64,000 nt of DNA, taken from Clostridia bacterium. GTDB lineage: Bacteria; Bacillota; Clostridia; Lachnospirales; Lachnospiraceae. A model generated the notes under the pieces. It was given only the letters and a program-made list of their open reading frames with translations. It was not told the origin of the DNA and ran no database searches. The stretch lies in contig CAJTIM010000019.1 of the NCBI GenBank assembly GCA_910576325.1, forward strand, positions 1-64,000. The letters are read 5' to 3'. This document shows, piece by piece, positions 54,418 through 63,416 of the stretch. The translations under genes were made by a program, and so were the position numbers. The first letter of the stretch is position 1. The number at the start of each line of letters is the position of its first letter.

Positions 54418-57126
54418 CTACAAGCTCTCCTGCCGGATACTGTCAATAATATTCTCCCCTTTCATCCGGCTTCTGGCATACATCATCGTGGCAAACACCA
54501 CCAGAAACACACTGCACACGGCAATCAAAATACTGGCCGTCGGAATATAAAAGCCCACATCCATACTCCTTTCCACCACCTGATAGATCCGCAAGGTAAC
54601 TAAAAGCGACACCGGAAGCCCATAGAGCAAAGCCTTGCACCCATAGAGCACACATTCATAATTCAGCATCCGCCGAAGTCCCTTAGGCGTCATACCCACA
54701 GAGCTTAGAACCGCAAACTCCTTCCTCCGCAGTAGCACTCCCGTGGAAATGGTATTAAACACATTGGCCACCGCAATCAGCGAAATCAGTGTAATAAATC
54801 CAAAGGTAAACACATCCACCGTCAAAAGCAGGCTTCTGTGAGTCTGGCGCGTCTCCGCCTCATCCATCACAATGAAATAACTCTCATAGCCTCCGTCCAG
54901 AGCCAGCGCCTCCAGACGCTTTGCCGTCTCCCGGTGATTCTCGGCCTGTATATAGAACCGCACGACACTAAAATAAGGATACTCCTCCCCTGTCAGCCTT
55001 TGAAGCATACTCTCCGAGAGAAAGACAGAGAAACCTCCGCCCCACTCCCCATAGAGATTCATAGGCGCGTGCTCGGCAAATGTCCCCACCGTTACCCTGC
55101 AGGGCTTCTGGAAATCGGTCCGTGCCAAATCCTTCCCCGCTGCCCTTTCCGCCTCATTCCAGGCATCGTAATCCGTCATCAGCATCTCAATCTCCATTCC
55201 GGGAGCCTTCAAAATATCATAAAGCCGGAAACGCTGCTGTTCGGAAATATACCCCTTTAGCTGATTGAGGGCAATCACCTTATCCGTCTCCGCCCCCAGA
55301 TATTCCTCCTTCGAAAGTCCAAGCTCCTCCACATAAGCCTCATACGCCGCGTCCTCCAGAACCAGAATCCGGGAATCATAAAACATCAGCTTTCCATCCT
55401 CACGGTAAAGCCCTCCCCATCCTGTATCATCCCCATTATATTGTGTTTCCAGAAAAGCCCGGTAGTCCTCCGACACCAATTCCGGGTCGATGGGAACATC
55501 CATATTGATGCAGCTCTCGGAAAGCATATGATCCACTCCTTGCGTCCCCCGCACACGCTCCCGGATTTCCTCTATCTCGCCTTCCTTCTCTTCCTCAATA
55601 TACATGGAAATATCATTTTCCGAAATATCATTAACCGTGTCCACACTGCTCTTCACATAAGAGGAAAAGGAGCTTGCGGAGATAAAGAGCACAATACTGA
55701 TAAATAAGGAAAAAATCGTCGTCCGGTACTGCTTTTTGCTCCGGCTGAAATGCTTCCCGGCAATCATCCCCTCCAATCCAAACAGGCGGTAGGAAAGCTT
55801 TCCCTTCCGGGCAATCCCCCTGGCCACCTTAACATCCCCGGTCTGGCGTATCGCTTCCATAGGCGAAACCCTGGCCGCGCGTCTGGAGGGAATCCAGGCC
55901 GAAATGAGAACCGTAACCAGAGCCGTCACAGCGGCAATCACCACCGCCGGCCAGGAAACGGAAAGCCGCAATACCTCCGAGGAAGAATAATACAGGTAAG
56001 AAAAAGCGTTTCCCGTAAAATGCAGCGTAATTCCAATCCCCACAATACCGCTGAAAATCCCCAGCGGAATCCCAACAGCGCTTACAAGAAGGGCTTCCCG
56101 AAGCACCATCCCCCGAAGCTGTCTCGGCGTCGCCCCGGTAGAAGCCAGCAGCCCGAACTGCTTCGTCCGATCACTGACCGAAATAGCAAAGGAATTGTAC
56201 ACCAGAGAAATGCCTCCCATCATAATCAGAACAATCAATATCGATGCCAGCCCATAAAGCATCCGCATAAAAGGCCGGTTCAGAGATACCCCCTGGTAGC
56301 GCAGAAGCTCCGAATTATTCGTAGCATAGGAGCTTCCCGCCATATACGTATCCGCAACCTCATATACATCCGACGATTTGCGGCACCGGTAGAAACCGAC
56401 AAAACGGCTGTCTTCCCCCGGCTCTTGATCCGCCGCAGTAATAGCCAGGTAAGCCTCCCTGCCTCCGGCATCCATAAAGCCAGGCGTCTCCATAAGTCCC
56501 ACTACGTTATAGGTCCGTGTTTCCCGGGGAATCAGCTCCTCCGCAACCCTAGGCTCTGTACCGTCATCCTCCTTTGTCATAAGCAGCGGATTGTACAGAA
56601 AAAGTTCCTCCGGTTCCTTCCCCGTAGACATACGCTTCCCAATTTCCAGAGTCACCGTATCTCCAAGCTCAATATCCGCCCGTCCTGATGCAATCGCCAT
56701 AGAAGCAACCACCAATTCCCCCTCATTCTGAGGCATCCGCCCCTTACTCAGACGCACAGGAAGCATTTCCCCTGCCTCCTCCGCCATGCCCAGCACAAAC
56801 AGGTAGGGCGCCTGTCTGTCCAGCCAGCTTTCATCCGTCGCACCGGGAAGCACAGCAAAGCCAATCTCCTGAATGGCCGCCGTCTCCTCCACCCTCTCAT
56901 CACCTTCCAGCTCCCCCATCTGTTCCCCGGAAAGCTCATAGACCGCTCCATGCCAATCGCCCATCTGCGCAACCACCGCCCGCAGCATATAATTCTGCAG
57001 GCTGGAAATAAAGGTCGTCACTGCCGTCAGCATAGCAGTAGCCAAAACAATCCCTATAATGGTCACCAGCGTCCGCATTTTATTCTTCTTCAAGGTCCTA
57101 ATCGTCGTCTTCGTAAATACATTCAT
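54418..57126 (-). CDS. FtsX-like ABC exporter permease
   Basis: This 902-residue protein has an N-terminal helix (TLVTIIGIVLATAMLTAVTT), a large extracellular domain, an FtsX module (LYGLASILIVLIMMGGISLV to SVSWPAVVIAAVTALVTVLI), a second extracellular domain and a second FtsX module near the C-terminus (RRKEFAVLSSVGMTPKGLRR). Its start overlaps the ATPase stop by 4 nt. It is longer than BceB permeases, but the gene set (ATPase, kinase and regulator upstream) suggests peptide-antibiotic detoxification or envelope export. Confidence 0.9.
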   Translation of the reverse strand: MNVFTKTTIRTLKKNKMRTLVTIIGIVLATAMLTAVTTFISSLQNYMLRAVVAQMGDWHGAVYELSGEQMGELEGDERVEETAAIQEIGFAVLPGATDESWLDRQAPYLFVLGMAEEAGEMLPVRLSKGRMPQNEGELVVASMAIASGRADIELGDTVTLEIGKRMSTGKEPEELFLYNPLLMTKEDDGTEPRVAEELIPRETRTYNVVGLMETPGFMDAGGREAYLAITAADQEPGEDSRFVGFYRCRKSSDVYEVADTYMAGSSYATNNSELLRYQGVSLNRPFMRMLYGLASILIVLIMMGGISLVYNSFAISVSDRTKQFGLLASTGATPRQLRGMVLREALLVSAVGIPLGIFSGIVGIGITLHFTGNAFSYLYYSSSEVLRLSVSWPAVVIAAVTALVTVLISAWIPSRRAARVSPMEAIRQTGDVKVARGIARKGKLSYRLFGLEGMIAGKHFSRSKKQYRTTIFSLFISIVLFISASSFSSYVKSSVDTVNDISENDISMYIEEEKEGEIEEIRERVRGTQGVDHMLSESCINMDVPIDPELVSEDYRAFLETQYNGDDTGWGGLYREDGKLMFYDSRILVLEDAAYEAYVEELGLSKEEYLGAETDKVIALNQLKGYISEQQRFRLYDILKAPGMEIEMLMTDYDAWNEAERAAGKDLARTDFQKPCRVTVGTFAEHAPMNLYGEWGGGFSVFLSESMLQRLTGEEYPYFSVVRFYIQAENHRETAKRLEALALDGGYESYFIVMDEAETRQTHRSLLLTVDVFTFGFITLISLIAVANVFNTISTGVLLRRKEFAVLSSVGMTPKGLRRMLNYECVLYGCKALLYGLPVSLLVTLRIYQVVERSMDVGFYIPTASILIAVCSVFLVVFATMMYARSRMKGENIIDSIRQESL

Positions 57127-57806
57127 CTGCGGATCACCTCATCTCTGGCAATCTTCCCATCCTCAATAGAAATAATCCGATCCGCCTGCAGCGCCAGGCT
57201 TTCATCATGAGTAATCACAAGAAGCGTCTGCCCATACTTCTGATTGGAAAGCTTCAAAAGCTCCATAATCTCCTGACTATTCTTCGAATCCAGATTCCCG
57301 GTCGGCTCATCCGCCAGCACAATCGCCGGCGCATTCATAAGCGCCCGCCCGATAGACACCCTCTGCTGCTGTCCCCCGGAAAGCTGATTGGGAAGATGCC
57401 GTTTCCGTCCCTCCAGCCCCAGCACATGAAGAAGCTCTAAAAGCCGCTCCTCATTCACCTCCCGTCCGTCCATCAGCACAGGCAGCGTCATATTCTCCTC
57501 CACATCCAGCACCGGAATCAAATTATAAAACTGATAAATAAGCCCAATCTCCCTGCGCCGAAAAATCGCCAGCTGCTCCTCATTCTGACTATAAATATCC
57601 TTCCCATCCAGATACACATGCCCCGAGGTCGGCCGATCCACCCCACCCAAAATATGAAGCAACGTAGACTTCCCCGACCCCGAAGGCCCAATAATAGCTA
57701 CAAACTCCCCCTGCTGCACCAAAAAAGACACATCATCCAGCGCCTTCACTTCATTTTCACCTTTGCCATACACCTTAGACAAATGCTCCACCTTCAACAA
57801 TTCCAT
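57123..57806 (-). CDS. ABC exporter ATPase (MacB/BceA-like)
   Basis: This 227-residue ATPase has Walker A GPSGSGKSTLLHILGG, the family LIYQFYNLIPVLDVEENM Q-loop, signature NQLSGGQQQRVSIGRAL and Walker B IVLADEPTGNLD. It pairs with the FtsX permease. The start at 57806 follows AGGAGGAAGATT, and the leader upstream is a family-2 palindromic repeat. Confidence 0.95.
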   Translation of the reverse strand: MELLKVEHLSKVYGKGENEVKALDDVSFLVQQGEFVAIIGPSGSGKSTLLHILGGVDRPTSGHVYLDGKDIYSQNEEQLAIFRRREIGLIYQFYNLIPVLDVEENMTLPVLMDGREVNEERLLELLHVLGLEGRKRHLPNQLSGGQQQRVSIGRALMNAPAIVLADEPTGNLDSKNSQEIMELLKLSNQKYGQTLLVITHDESLALQADRIISIEDGKIARDEVIRR

Positions 57807-57823
57807 AATCTTCCTCCTGATTT

Positions 57824-58004
57824 AAGTCGCTGCGCGACGGCACTAAAGGGTAAAGTCGCTTCGACACACCTACAATGAGAGGAACTTCCATTCGAAAGGG
57901 CACTCATGAAAGTTCCTCTCGTGCGTCTTTGCGACTTTACCGCCCGGCAGAAATTTATTTATATAAAACACTTGACATTTCTTAACCGGACCATTAAAAG
58001 TTCC
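57824..58004. repeat. Family-2 palindromic repeat, copy 2 (ABC ATPase leader)
   Basis: This 181-bp copy matches 9295-9473 from AAGTCGCTGCGCGACGGC to the final AGTTCC, with scattered substitutions. It has the same orientation and the same position beside a minus-strand ribosome-binding site. Confidence 0.88.
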
Positions 58005-58110
58005 TCAATATCCTAATTTCAATTCCAAAGTATAACCCCCCGCAATGACATTCCGGTGACGCCAAAATAACAAAATTGTCACTTACCACTCAAACTTGCA
58101 GCACCAAACA

Positions 58111-58305
58111 GCAAAATAAGCCGGCAGACATTTCCGATATCCGGTGTCCGGCTATTCGCGCACACGCTGTCTAATAGGAACAGACATTGCCCTCAAAACC
58201 TCACCATCCGAAAAAAACATCCCGGGTAATGTCTGTTCATAGCAGACGGCGTGTACGCGAATCGTCCGAACACAGGATATGGAAATGTCTGCCGGCTTAT
58301 TTTGC
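58111..58305. repeat. Family-3 long palindrome, copy 2 (3' of the PilZ gene)
   Basis: GCAAAATAAGCCGGCAGACATTT at 58111 pairs with its inverse ending at 58305. The long arms include GTGTCCGGCTATTCGCGCA against TGTACGCGAATCGTCCGAAC. It begins 15 nt after the PilZ gene stop (58321) in gene orientation. Between it and the family-2 repeat (58005-58110) nothing is recognisable. Confidence 0.88.
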
Positions 58306-58320
58306 GTCCGTCCGTCCCCT

Positions 58321-58863
58321 CTACCCCCTTAACTCCCACCGCAGCCTAGTAACACTCTCCAGCAGCCTCCCCTGCTCCTCACGATCCAATTCAATAAACT
58401 GGCACCCATAAACAAACCCCGAACCCCCATGCTCCTCAATCCGCACCACCTTGCAAAACAGCTTCCACTCCTCTTCCTTCGCAAGCAGCTTCACCTTCAG
58501 CAAAATCTTATCCCCCGTACAGCACTGACATTTCGTCCCAATAGCCGCTCCGCCCGCACTGATATTACGCACCCTCGCCGGCACCTCCCCCGCTCCGAAC
58601 CGTTCCATATGAAGAATCTGCGCCTTCAGATTTGTCTCCACACGAAAAAAAGCTCTGTCATTCTCAACCCTGACAAGCTTCAAATCCTCCCGGCGCCAGA
58701 AAAATTCATGCTGCGAAGCAATCTCCCCCTCAATCGGTCCAACCCTCGCCTGCCTGCTGCCATAACCGCCTCTCTCGCCTATGGGAACAACCGTCTGATT
58801 TCTTCCCGGCCCCCGATCCGCTTCCCGTCCATCCGTCCTTTCCAATATATCGCGAAACCCCAT
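58321..58863 (-). CDS. PilZ-domain protein
   Basis: This protein of about 180 residues has a charged, low-conservation N-terminal half and a C-terminal PilZ domain: an RVENDRAFFRVETNLKAQI start and the loop VRNISAGGAAIG (the DxSxxG position reads NISAGG). The usual N-terminal RxxxR motif is only partly present (RVENDRAFFR), so cyclic-di-GMP binding is uncertain. The ATG at 58863 follows AAGGAGAGAGGA. It is downstream of the kinase and may be co-transcribed. Confidence 0.75.
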   Translation of the reverse strand: MGFRDILERTDGREADRGPGRNQTVVPIGERGGYGSRQARVGPIEGEIASQHEFFWRREDLKLVRVENDRAFFRVETNLKAQILHMERFGAGEVPARVRNISAGGAAIGTKCQCCTGDKILLKVKLLAKEEEWKLFCKVVRIEEHGGSGFVYGCQFIELDREEQGRLLESVTRLRWELRG

Positions 58864-58930
58864 TCCTCTCTCCTTCAATCCCAAAGTATCATTTCATTCA
58901 TACCAAAGCAAATCATACCAATTATCTTAC

Positions 58931-59944
58931 CTACACCACGCCTTTATAAAACCGCATGGTAAACCGCGCGCCTCCCTCTGCCCGGTTTTCCGCCTTTAAG
59001 GTCCCGTTCTGAGCACAGACAATCATTCTCGAAAGCGCCAGCCCAATGCCCACACTGGAATCGGAGGCATTTTTCCCCTTATAAAACCGCTCAAACAGAT
59101 GAGGCAAATCCTCCGGATCAATGCCGGAACCATTGTCCTCTATCTGAAATTCCGTGTAAAGATAATTTTCCGACGCACGAATCCACAGGGTTCCCCCCTG
59201 GCCCGTATGCTCCATACAGTTTTTCAGAATATTTCCCAAAGCCTCCACGGTCCAGGCCGCGTCTCCCGTAAATCCTGCCCTGTCCTCCATCTCCCTGACA
59301 ACCGCCTGCTCCCGCAGCTCCATAGGGATACTAAGAGGCTTAAGGGCTTTCTCCACCAAAGCTTCGGCGTCCACTCTCTCCTTTGCAAATACGGCAGTTC
59401 CCGCGTCAATCTTCGAAATCTTTAAAAGGGCGTTCACCAGCCAGTCCACCCTTCCTAAGAGCTGTGCGCCCTCATAGGCCAGCCGGCGCTTCTCCCGCTC
59501 ATCCTCCGCCTCCTGAAGCCGTGTCAGTAAAAGATGCAAAGAGGTGAGAGGCGTGCGAAGCTGATGGGAAATATCCGCCAGGGAATCGCTGAGATAACGC
59601 TTCTCCTTAAGCAGATTATCCGACTGCTCTGTCAAACGCCAAAGAAGCTTCTCCACCTCGTTAGCCAGGATAGCCAGCTCGCCCTCCTGGTAGCTTGTGA
59701 AGTTCAGATTGCGCTCTCCGTGGAGCATCCGATCTGCGTCTGCGGCGAGATTTTTCAGATGGCTGTAACGCATTTTTGTAAAAATAAGCCAGAGCAGACA
59801 CATAGCCAGACAGCACCAAAAAGCATATGCTATACCGGCTCGGTTGTCCGGAAAAAGGTAAAAGCCTATGCCTCCTGTAAAAATCAGCAGCAGTAAGGAA
59901 ATTATTATCTGCTTTCGAATTTCCTGATTTCGAAAAAAGCTCAT
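58931..59944 (-). CDS. Intramembrane-sensing histidine kinase (BceS-like)
   Basis: This 337-residue protein has two N-terminal helices separated by only a few residues (IIISLLLLIFTGGIGFYLF and GIAYAFWCCLAMCLLWLIF). Next comes a short linker, an H-box (ADISHQLRTPLTSLHLLLTR), an N-box (NILKNCMEHTG) and a G-box (SVGIGLALSRMIV). The lack of an extracellular sensor fits kinases that sense peptide antibiotics through an ABC transporter, here the FtsX/ATPase pair downstream. Confidence 0.9.
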   Translation of the reverse strand: MSFFRNQEIRKQIIISLLLLIFTGGIGFYLFPDNRAGIAYAFWCCLAMCLLWLIFTKMRYSHLKNLAADADRMLHGERNLNFTSYQEGELAILANEVEKLLWRLTEQSDNLLKEKRYLSDSLADISHQLRTPLTSLHLLLTRLQEAEDEREKRRLAYEGAQLLGRVDWLVNALLKISKIDAGTAVFAKERVDAEALVEKALKPLSIPMELREQAVVREMEDRAGFTGDAAWTVEALGNILKNCMEHTGQGGTLWIRASENYLYTEFQIEDNGSGIDPEDLPHLFERFYKGKNASDSSVGIGLALSRMIVCAQNGTLKAENRAEGGARFTMRFYKGVV

Positions 59945-60006
59945 TATGAATCCCCCCTATTTTTCCCTACGGGTATCCCGTTAAGACATACTCTGCAGTC
60001 CCCCTA

Positions 60007-60708
60007 TCAATTCATACCCTTTCGAAGCGGGCGGACTTCATCCGCTAAAGTATATCCCATCCCCCGGACAGTGCGGATGATCTGGGGATTCTGGGGATCT
60101 GTCTCTATTTTTTCCCGAAGTCGCTTAATGTAAACGGTGAGGGTATTGTCATTGACAAATTCTCCTGCCGCATCCCAGATTTCTTCCAAAAGCTGATTTC
60201 TCGTAAGAATCATGCCCTTATGGTTGAGGAAAAAGAGCAGCAGGCGGTATTCCAGGGCGGAAAGAAAGCACTCCTGTCCTCCCTTTGTCACCAAAGCGCG
60301 TACCGTATCCACCCGCAAATCTCCGATCTCCATTATCGCCTGAGTCTTTCCGCAGCGGCGAAGAACGCTGCGTATCCGGGACACAAGCTCTCTGGGACGG
60401 AAGGGCTTGCTGATATAATCCTCCGCTCCCAGCTCCAATCCGGTCACCACACTGTATTCGTCCCCGGAGGCTGTCAGGAAAATCACGGGCAGATCTCCGC
60501 TACCCTTTACAGCGGAGCAAACCGCAAAGCCGTTACCGTCCTTTAAGGATACGTCCAGAAGCAGCAGGTCAAAGCTCTCCTGCTCCACAGCCTCCAGGGC
60601 TTCCCTCTGTCCGGAGGCTGTCTTTACCTGAAAGCCCTCGCCTCCCAATACGGCGCTTAAATTTTCCACAATGTTTTTGTCGTCCTCTACAAGCAGTATC
60701 TTTGTCAT
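60007..60708 (-). CDS. OmpR-type response regulator (BceR-like)
   Basis: This 233-residue protein has a receiver (ILLVEDDKNIVENLSAVLG, phospho-Asp in LLLLDVSLKDGNG, Lys in YISKPFRPREL) and a winged-helix domain (FLSALEYRLLLFFLNHKGM to IRTVRGMGYTLADEV). It is followed by the kinase 62 nt downstream. The likely target is the ABC exporter operon. Confidence 0.94.
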   Translation of the reverse strand: MTKILLVEDDKNIVENLSAVLGGEGFQVKTASGQREALEAVEQESFDLLLLDVSLKDGNGFAVCSAVKGSGDLPVIFLTASGDEYSVVTGLELGAEDYISKPFRPRELVSRIRSVLRRCGKTQAIMEIGDLRVDTVRALVTKGGQECFLSALEYRLLLFFLNHKGMILTRNQLLEEIWDAAGEFVNDNTLTVYIKRLREKIETDPQNPQIIRTVRGMGYTLADEVRPLRKGMN

Positions 60709-60723
60709 TGTCTCAAATCCTCT

Positions 60724-60999
60724 CTAAATGCAGCAAACTTCCATTCCTGTCAATCGCTCGTTCCAACTTCTCATAGCTTTTCCCCACCACTCAAAGTCCT
60801 GCCGCACTTTGCAGTGAGGGCATAGGATTCTCTCCAAATTGCTCCCGCAGTCAACAAAAACCGGGGAATCTTGAATGAGGCTCTCTATTTTTTCAGATTT
60901 TATATTTGCTTTCAGAAATTCCAAAACACTTTGCGCCTGCTTCTCTGTAATTTGGTAAGCTGCATCCGCAGGAATAATTTTTACAATATAATCTGACAT
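60724..60999 (-). CDS. Small hypothetical protein with CPHC motif
   Basis: This 91-residue protein (MSDYIVKIIPADAAYQITEK) contains VFVDCGSNLERILCPHCKVR, a possible single-Cys-pair metal site, and ends GMEVCCI. There is no family I recognise. The ATG at 60999 follows GAAGGAACCGCA. It is co-oriented with the ACT-domain gene (34 nt upstream) and the response regulator (15 nt downstream). Confidence 0.6.
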   Translation of the reverse strand: MSDYIVKIIPADAAYQITEKQAQSVLEFLKANIKSEKIESLIQDSPVFVDCGSNLERILCPHCKVRQDFEWWGKAMRSWNERLTGMEVCCI

Positions 61000-61033
61000 T
61001 GCGGTTCCTTCTTTCTTCCCGGCAACTGTTGAT

Positions 61034-61405
61034 TTACATCCCAATTATCTTATATCCGGCTCTTCCCAGCCTGCTTAACGCCTTCTCCTCCTGTTCCTTT
61101 TTTACAAAAATGTAATCCGTATTGTATGTGGAAACTGCGAGGATTCCGATTTCTTCCTCCGCTAACAATGCGGAAATTTTAGCAAGAACGCCTATTAAAG
61201 AAAAATCCAATACGCCTTCTATGCGAAAACCTCTCCATCCGTCCACACGTTCCACTATATTCTCCGGTACATCCTTTGTCTGGCAGATCAGAGAGTTTTC
61301 CTTGTCCGTTTTGCCTGTAAAGCAATATTCCGCATCAAGCCTCACTTGAGAAAAATCAGCAGTTTTACACACCGTAAAATCACCGTGAAGTCTCTTTATC
61401 TCCAT
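61034..61405 (-). CDS. ACT-domain protein (CASTOR-type)
   Basis: This 123-residue protein has two ACT-like halves. The second (about 60-123) shows FRIEGVLDFSLIGVLAKISA and LAEEEIGILAVSTYNTDYIF, typical of the small ACT/CASTOR-like amino-acid-binding family. It probably binds an amino acid as a regulator; the partner is not visible. The start at 61405 follows AAGGAGATAAAC. Confidence 0.82.
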   Translation of the reverse strand: MEIKRLHGDFTVCKTADFSQVRLDAEYCFTGKTDKENSLICQTKDVPENIVERVDGWRGFRIEGVLDFSLIGVLAKISALLAEEEIGILAVSTYNTDYIFVKKEQEEKALSRLGRAGYKIIGM

Positions 61406-61864
61406 GACTGTTTATCTCCTTAACGCCCGTATTGTCCCTATTCCTCACTCCATGAAACGGAGATGAGCAAAGACAAATGAAAGAGCGCAATGATAAAACT
61501 CCATATTCTTTTCCGCAAATCTCCACATCATTTTCATATTGAAAATCAATTCTATCTGTTCTTATAACCTTTTTCATACCAGGCAGCATCCCGGAAGTAT
61601 ATCTGCCTAAAATTTATTCTATTGAGAAACAACTTCCACGTCAAGAATATTTTTCAATATGATTCTTGCAAATCACACTCCCTTGTGTTATGATCTATCC
61701 GTCGCTAAGAAATCAGGATTTAAAACATCCTATATGTTTGGATAGCATATGCAAATAAAAACATCCCACGGGCAAGGTGAATTTGTCTAAAAGGCAAAAA
61801 AGCACCCTGGGGCATATATCTATATAAAAGAAGCATATGCGAACAAATGAAAGGAGGGCTTACT

Positions 61865-61945
61865 ATGCAGAAGTATTATAAAGCAGACAGCAACATATTG
61901 AAACTGACAATCAAAGGTACAATGGCCCTCATGATATACGGATAA
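61865..61945 (+). CDS. 26-residue leader-like ORF upstream of rtcB
   Basis: A strong AAAGGAGGGCTTACT precedes ATG at 61865. The frame encodes MQKYYKADSNILKLTIKGTM and six more residues, then stops at 61945. A terminator follows at 62015-62037, 170 nt before rtcB. It could be a small protein or an attenuation leader. The surrounding 61406-62204 shows no larger gene; a GCATATGC pair flanks the possible promoter region. Confidence 0.4.
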   Translation: MQKYYKADSNILKLTIKGTMALMIYG

Positions 61946-62014
61946 CTCTGTTCTGCCGGGTGAAGTCTGCCCTCGCACCATAACATTGCTATCTGCGCTC
62001 ATCATTCGTATGCC

Positions 62015-62037
62015 GCACCTTTGAGGTGCTTTTTTTG
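62015..62037 (+). terminator. Terminator/attenuator before rtcB
   Basis: GCACCT and AGGTGC form a short stem (62015-62029) followed by eight T residues, in the leader between the small ORF and rtcB. It could end the short transcript or attenuate rtcB-prfH expression. Confidence 0.7.
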
Positions 62038-62204
62038 TACCCATTTTTCCCTTATATTGACTTGTGTACGTCTGACAAACCATCAAACCGTACATCAAAA
62101 GCACTCGCCTTATTCAATATAAGCAAGGATTTTCCGAAAATAAATTATAAAAATCAACTGATTTTTCCAACCATTTTACAACCAACAAGGAGAGAAATAA
62201 TTAT

Positions 62205-63314
62205 ATGAAAATAGTAAACGGCATTTATGCCAATGCAGCAATATTTACAGATGATGTGGAAAGCTACGCGGAGGCCCAAGTGAAGCTAATCTGCGATCAG
62301 GAAGCGGCCAAAGGCAGCGCCATCTGCCTGATGCCGGATATCCATCCGGGAAAGGCAGGCCCTATCGGGCTTTCCATGACTGTAACGGGGCAGGTCATCC
62401 CACAGCTGTTAGGCGTAGACATCGGCTGCGGAATGACTTGTGTAAAACTGAATAAACAAAAGGCGGAATTTCAAAAGCTGGACGCCGTGATTCGTCAGCA
62501 GATACCGGCCGGATTTGCCATCCGAAAAGACGTCCATCCTATGGCTCTGGAATTTCCCTATGAAGCGCTCCGCTGCTTCCGGCACATCCGGGAGGACAAA
62601 GCCCTGCAAAGCCTTGGCACCTTGGGCGGAGGAAATCATTTTATTGAGCTGGACAAAGGGCCTGACGAATCCCTTTATCTCATCATCCATACCGGCAGCC
62701 GGCATCTGGGCCAGGAAATGGCGGAGCACTATACAAAGCTGGCTTCAAAAAAGCTCAAAAAGCAAGGGAAGAATGTTCCCTATTTTCTAAGCTATCTGGA
62801 GGGCGGCGATAAGAATGCCTATCTGGAGGATGCGGCGCTCATTCAGCAGTACGCAGAATTAAACAGGGAGATCATCGCCCGGGAAATCTTAAAAGCCATG
62901 AAATGGAAGGCGGCGGACCAATTTTCCGTGGCTCATAATTACCTGGATGCCCTTGGTATTCTGCGCAAAGGCGCGATTTCCGCTAAAGCGGGGGAACGGG
63001 TGATAATCCCGGTAAATATGAGAGACGGCGTGATTCTCGGTCTTGGAAAGGGCAACGCCGCCTGGAACTTCTCCGCACCCCACGGCTCCGGGCGGCGGCT
63101 TAAACGCACGGATGTAAAGAGCCGTCATACCGTGTCGGAATTTAAAAAGGAAATGAAAGGCATCTACAGCACATGCGTGGGAAGCGATACCTTAGATGAG
63201 GCTCCCTTTGCCTACCGTGCTATAGAAGATATTTTGAAGCAGATCGGGGACACCGTGGAGGTTACGGAGATTTTAAAGCCGGTTTACAGCTTCAAGGCAG
63301 GAAGCAAAAAATAA
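62205..63314 (+). CDS. rtcB: RNA ligase RtcB family (RtcB2-like)
   Basis: This 369-residue ligase keeps the metal and nucleotide residues of E. coli RtcB at matching order: Cys75 in GVDIGCGMTCV, His145 in GGGNHFIELD, His162 in HTGSRHLGQ, His244 in VAHNYLD, and the guanylylated His293 in APHGSGRR. It joins 2',3'-cyclic phosphate to 5'-OH RNA ends with GTP. It is shorter than E. coli RtcB (408), as in the RtcB2 group. AAGGAGAG lies 11 nt upstream. prfH begins 102 nt after its stop. Confidence 0.93.
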   Translation: MKIVNGIYANAAIFTDDVESYAEAQVKLICDQEAAKGSAICLMPDIHPGKAGPIGLSMTVTGQVIPQLLGVDIGCGMTCVKLNKQKAEFQKLDAVIRQQIPAGFAIRKDVHPMALEFPYEALRCFRHIREDKALQSLGTLGGGNHFIELDKGPDESLYLIIHTGSRHLGQEMAEHYTKLASKKLKKQGKNVPYFLSYLEGGDKNAYLEDAALIQQYAELNREIIAREILKAMKWKAADQFSVAHNYLDALGILRKGAISAKAGERVIIPVNMRDGVILGLGKGNAAWNFSAPHGSGRRLKRTDVKSRHTVSEFKKEMKGIYSTCVGSDTLDEAPFAYRAIEDILKQIGDTVEVTEILKPVYSFKAGSKK

Positions 63315-63416
63315 AATCAGCAATATCCTGACAATACCGGAAGGATTTATGAACACTTCTGCTAAAGGTATTGAAGGGATATTGCGGTACAGACTACTGG
63401 AATGGAGAAATAAAAT

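Noticed and set aside
55750-56688. 312-codon plus-strand open frame
   Set aside because: It lies entirely opposite the FtsX permease and is Arg/His/Pro-rich, typical of antisense frames.
61380-61589. 69-codon frame upstream of the ACT-domain gene
   Set aside because: It overlaps the leader of the ACT gene, has poor codon character and no ribosome-binding site.
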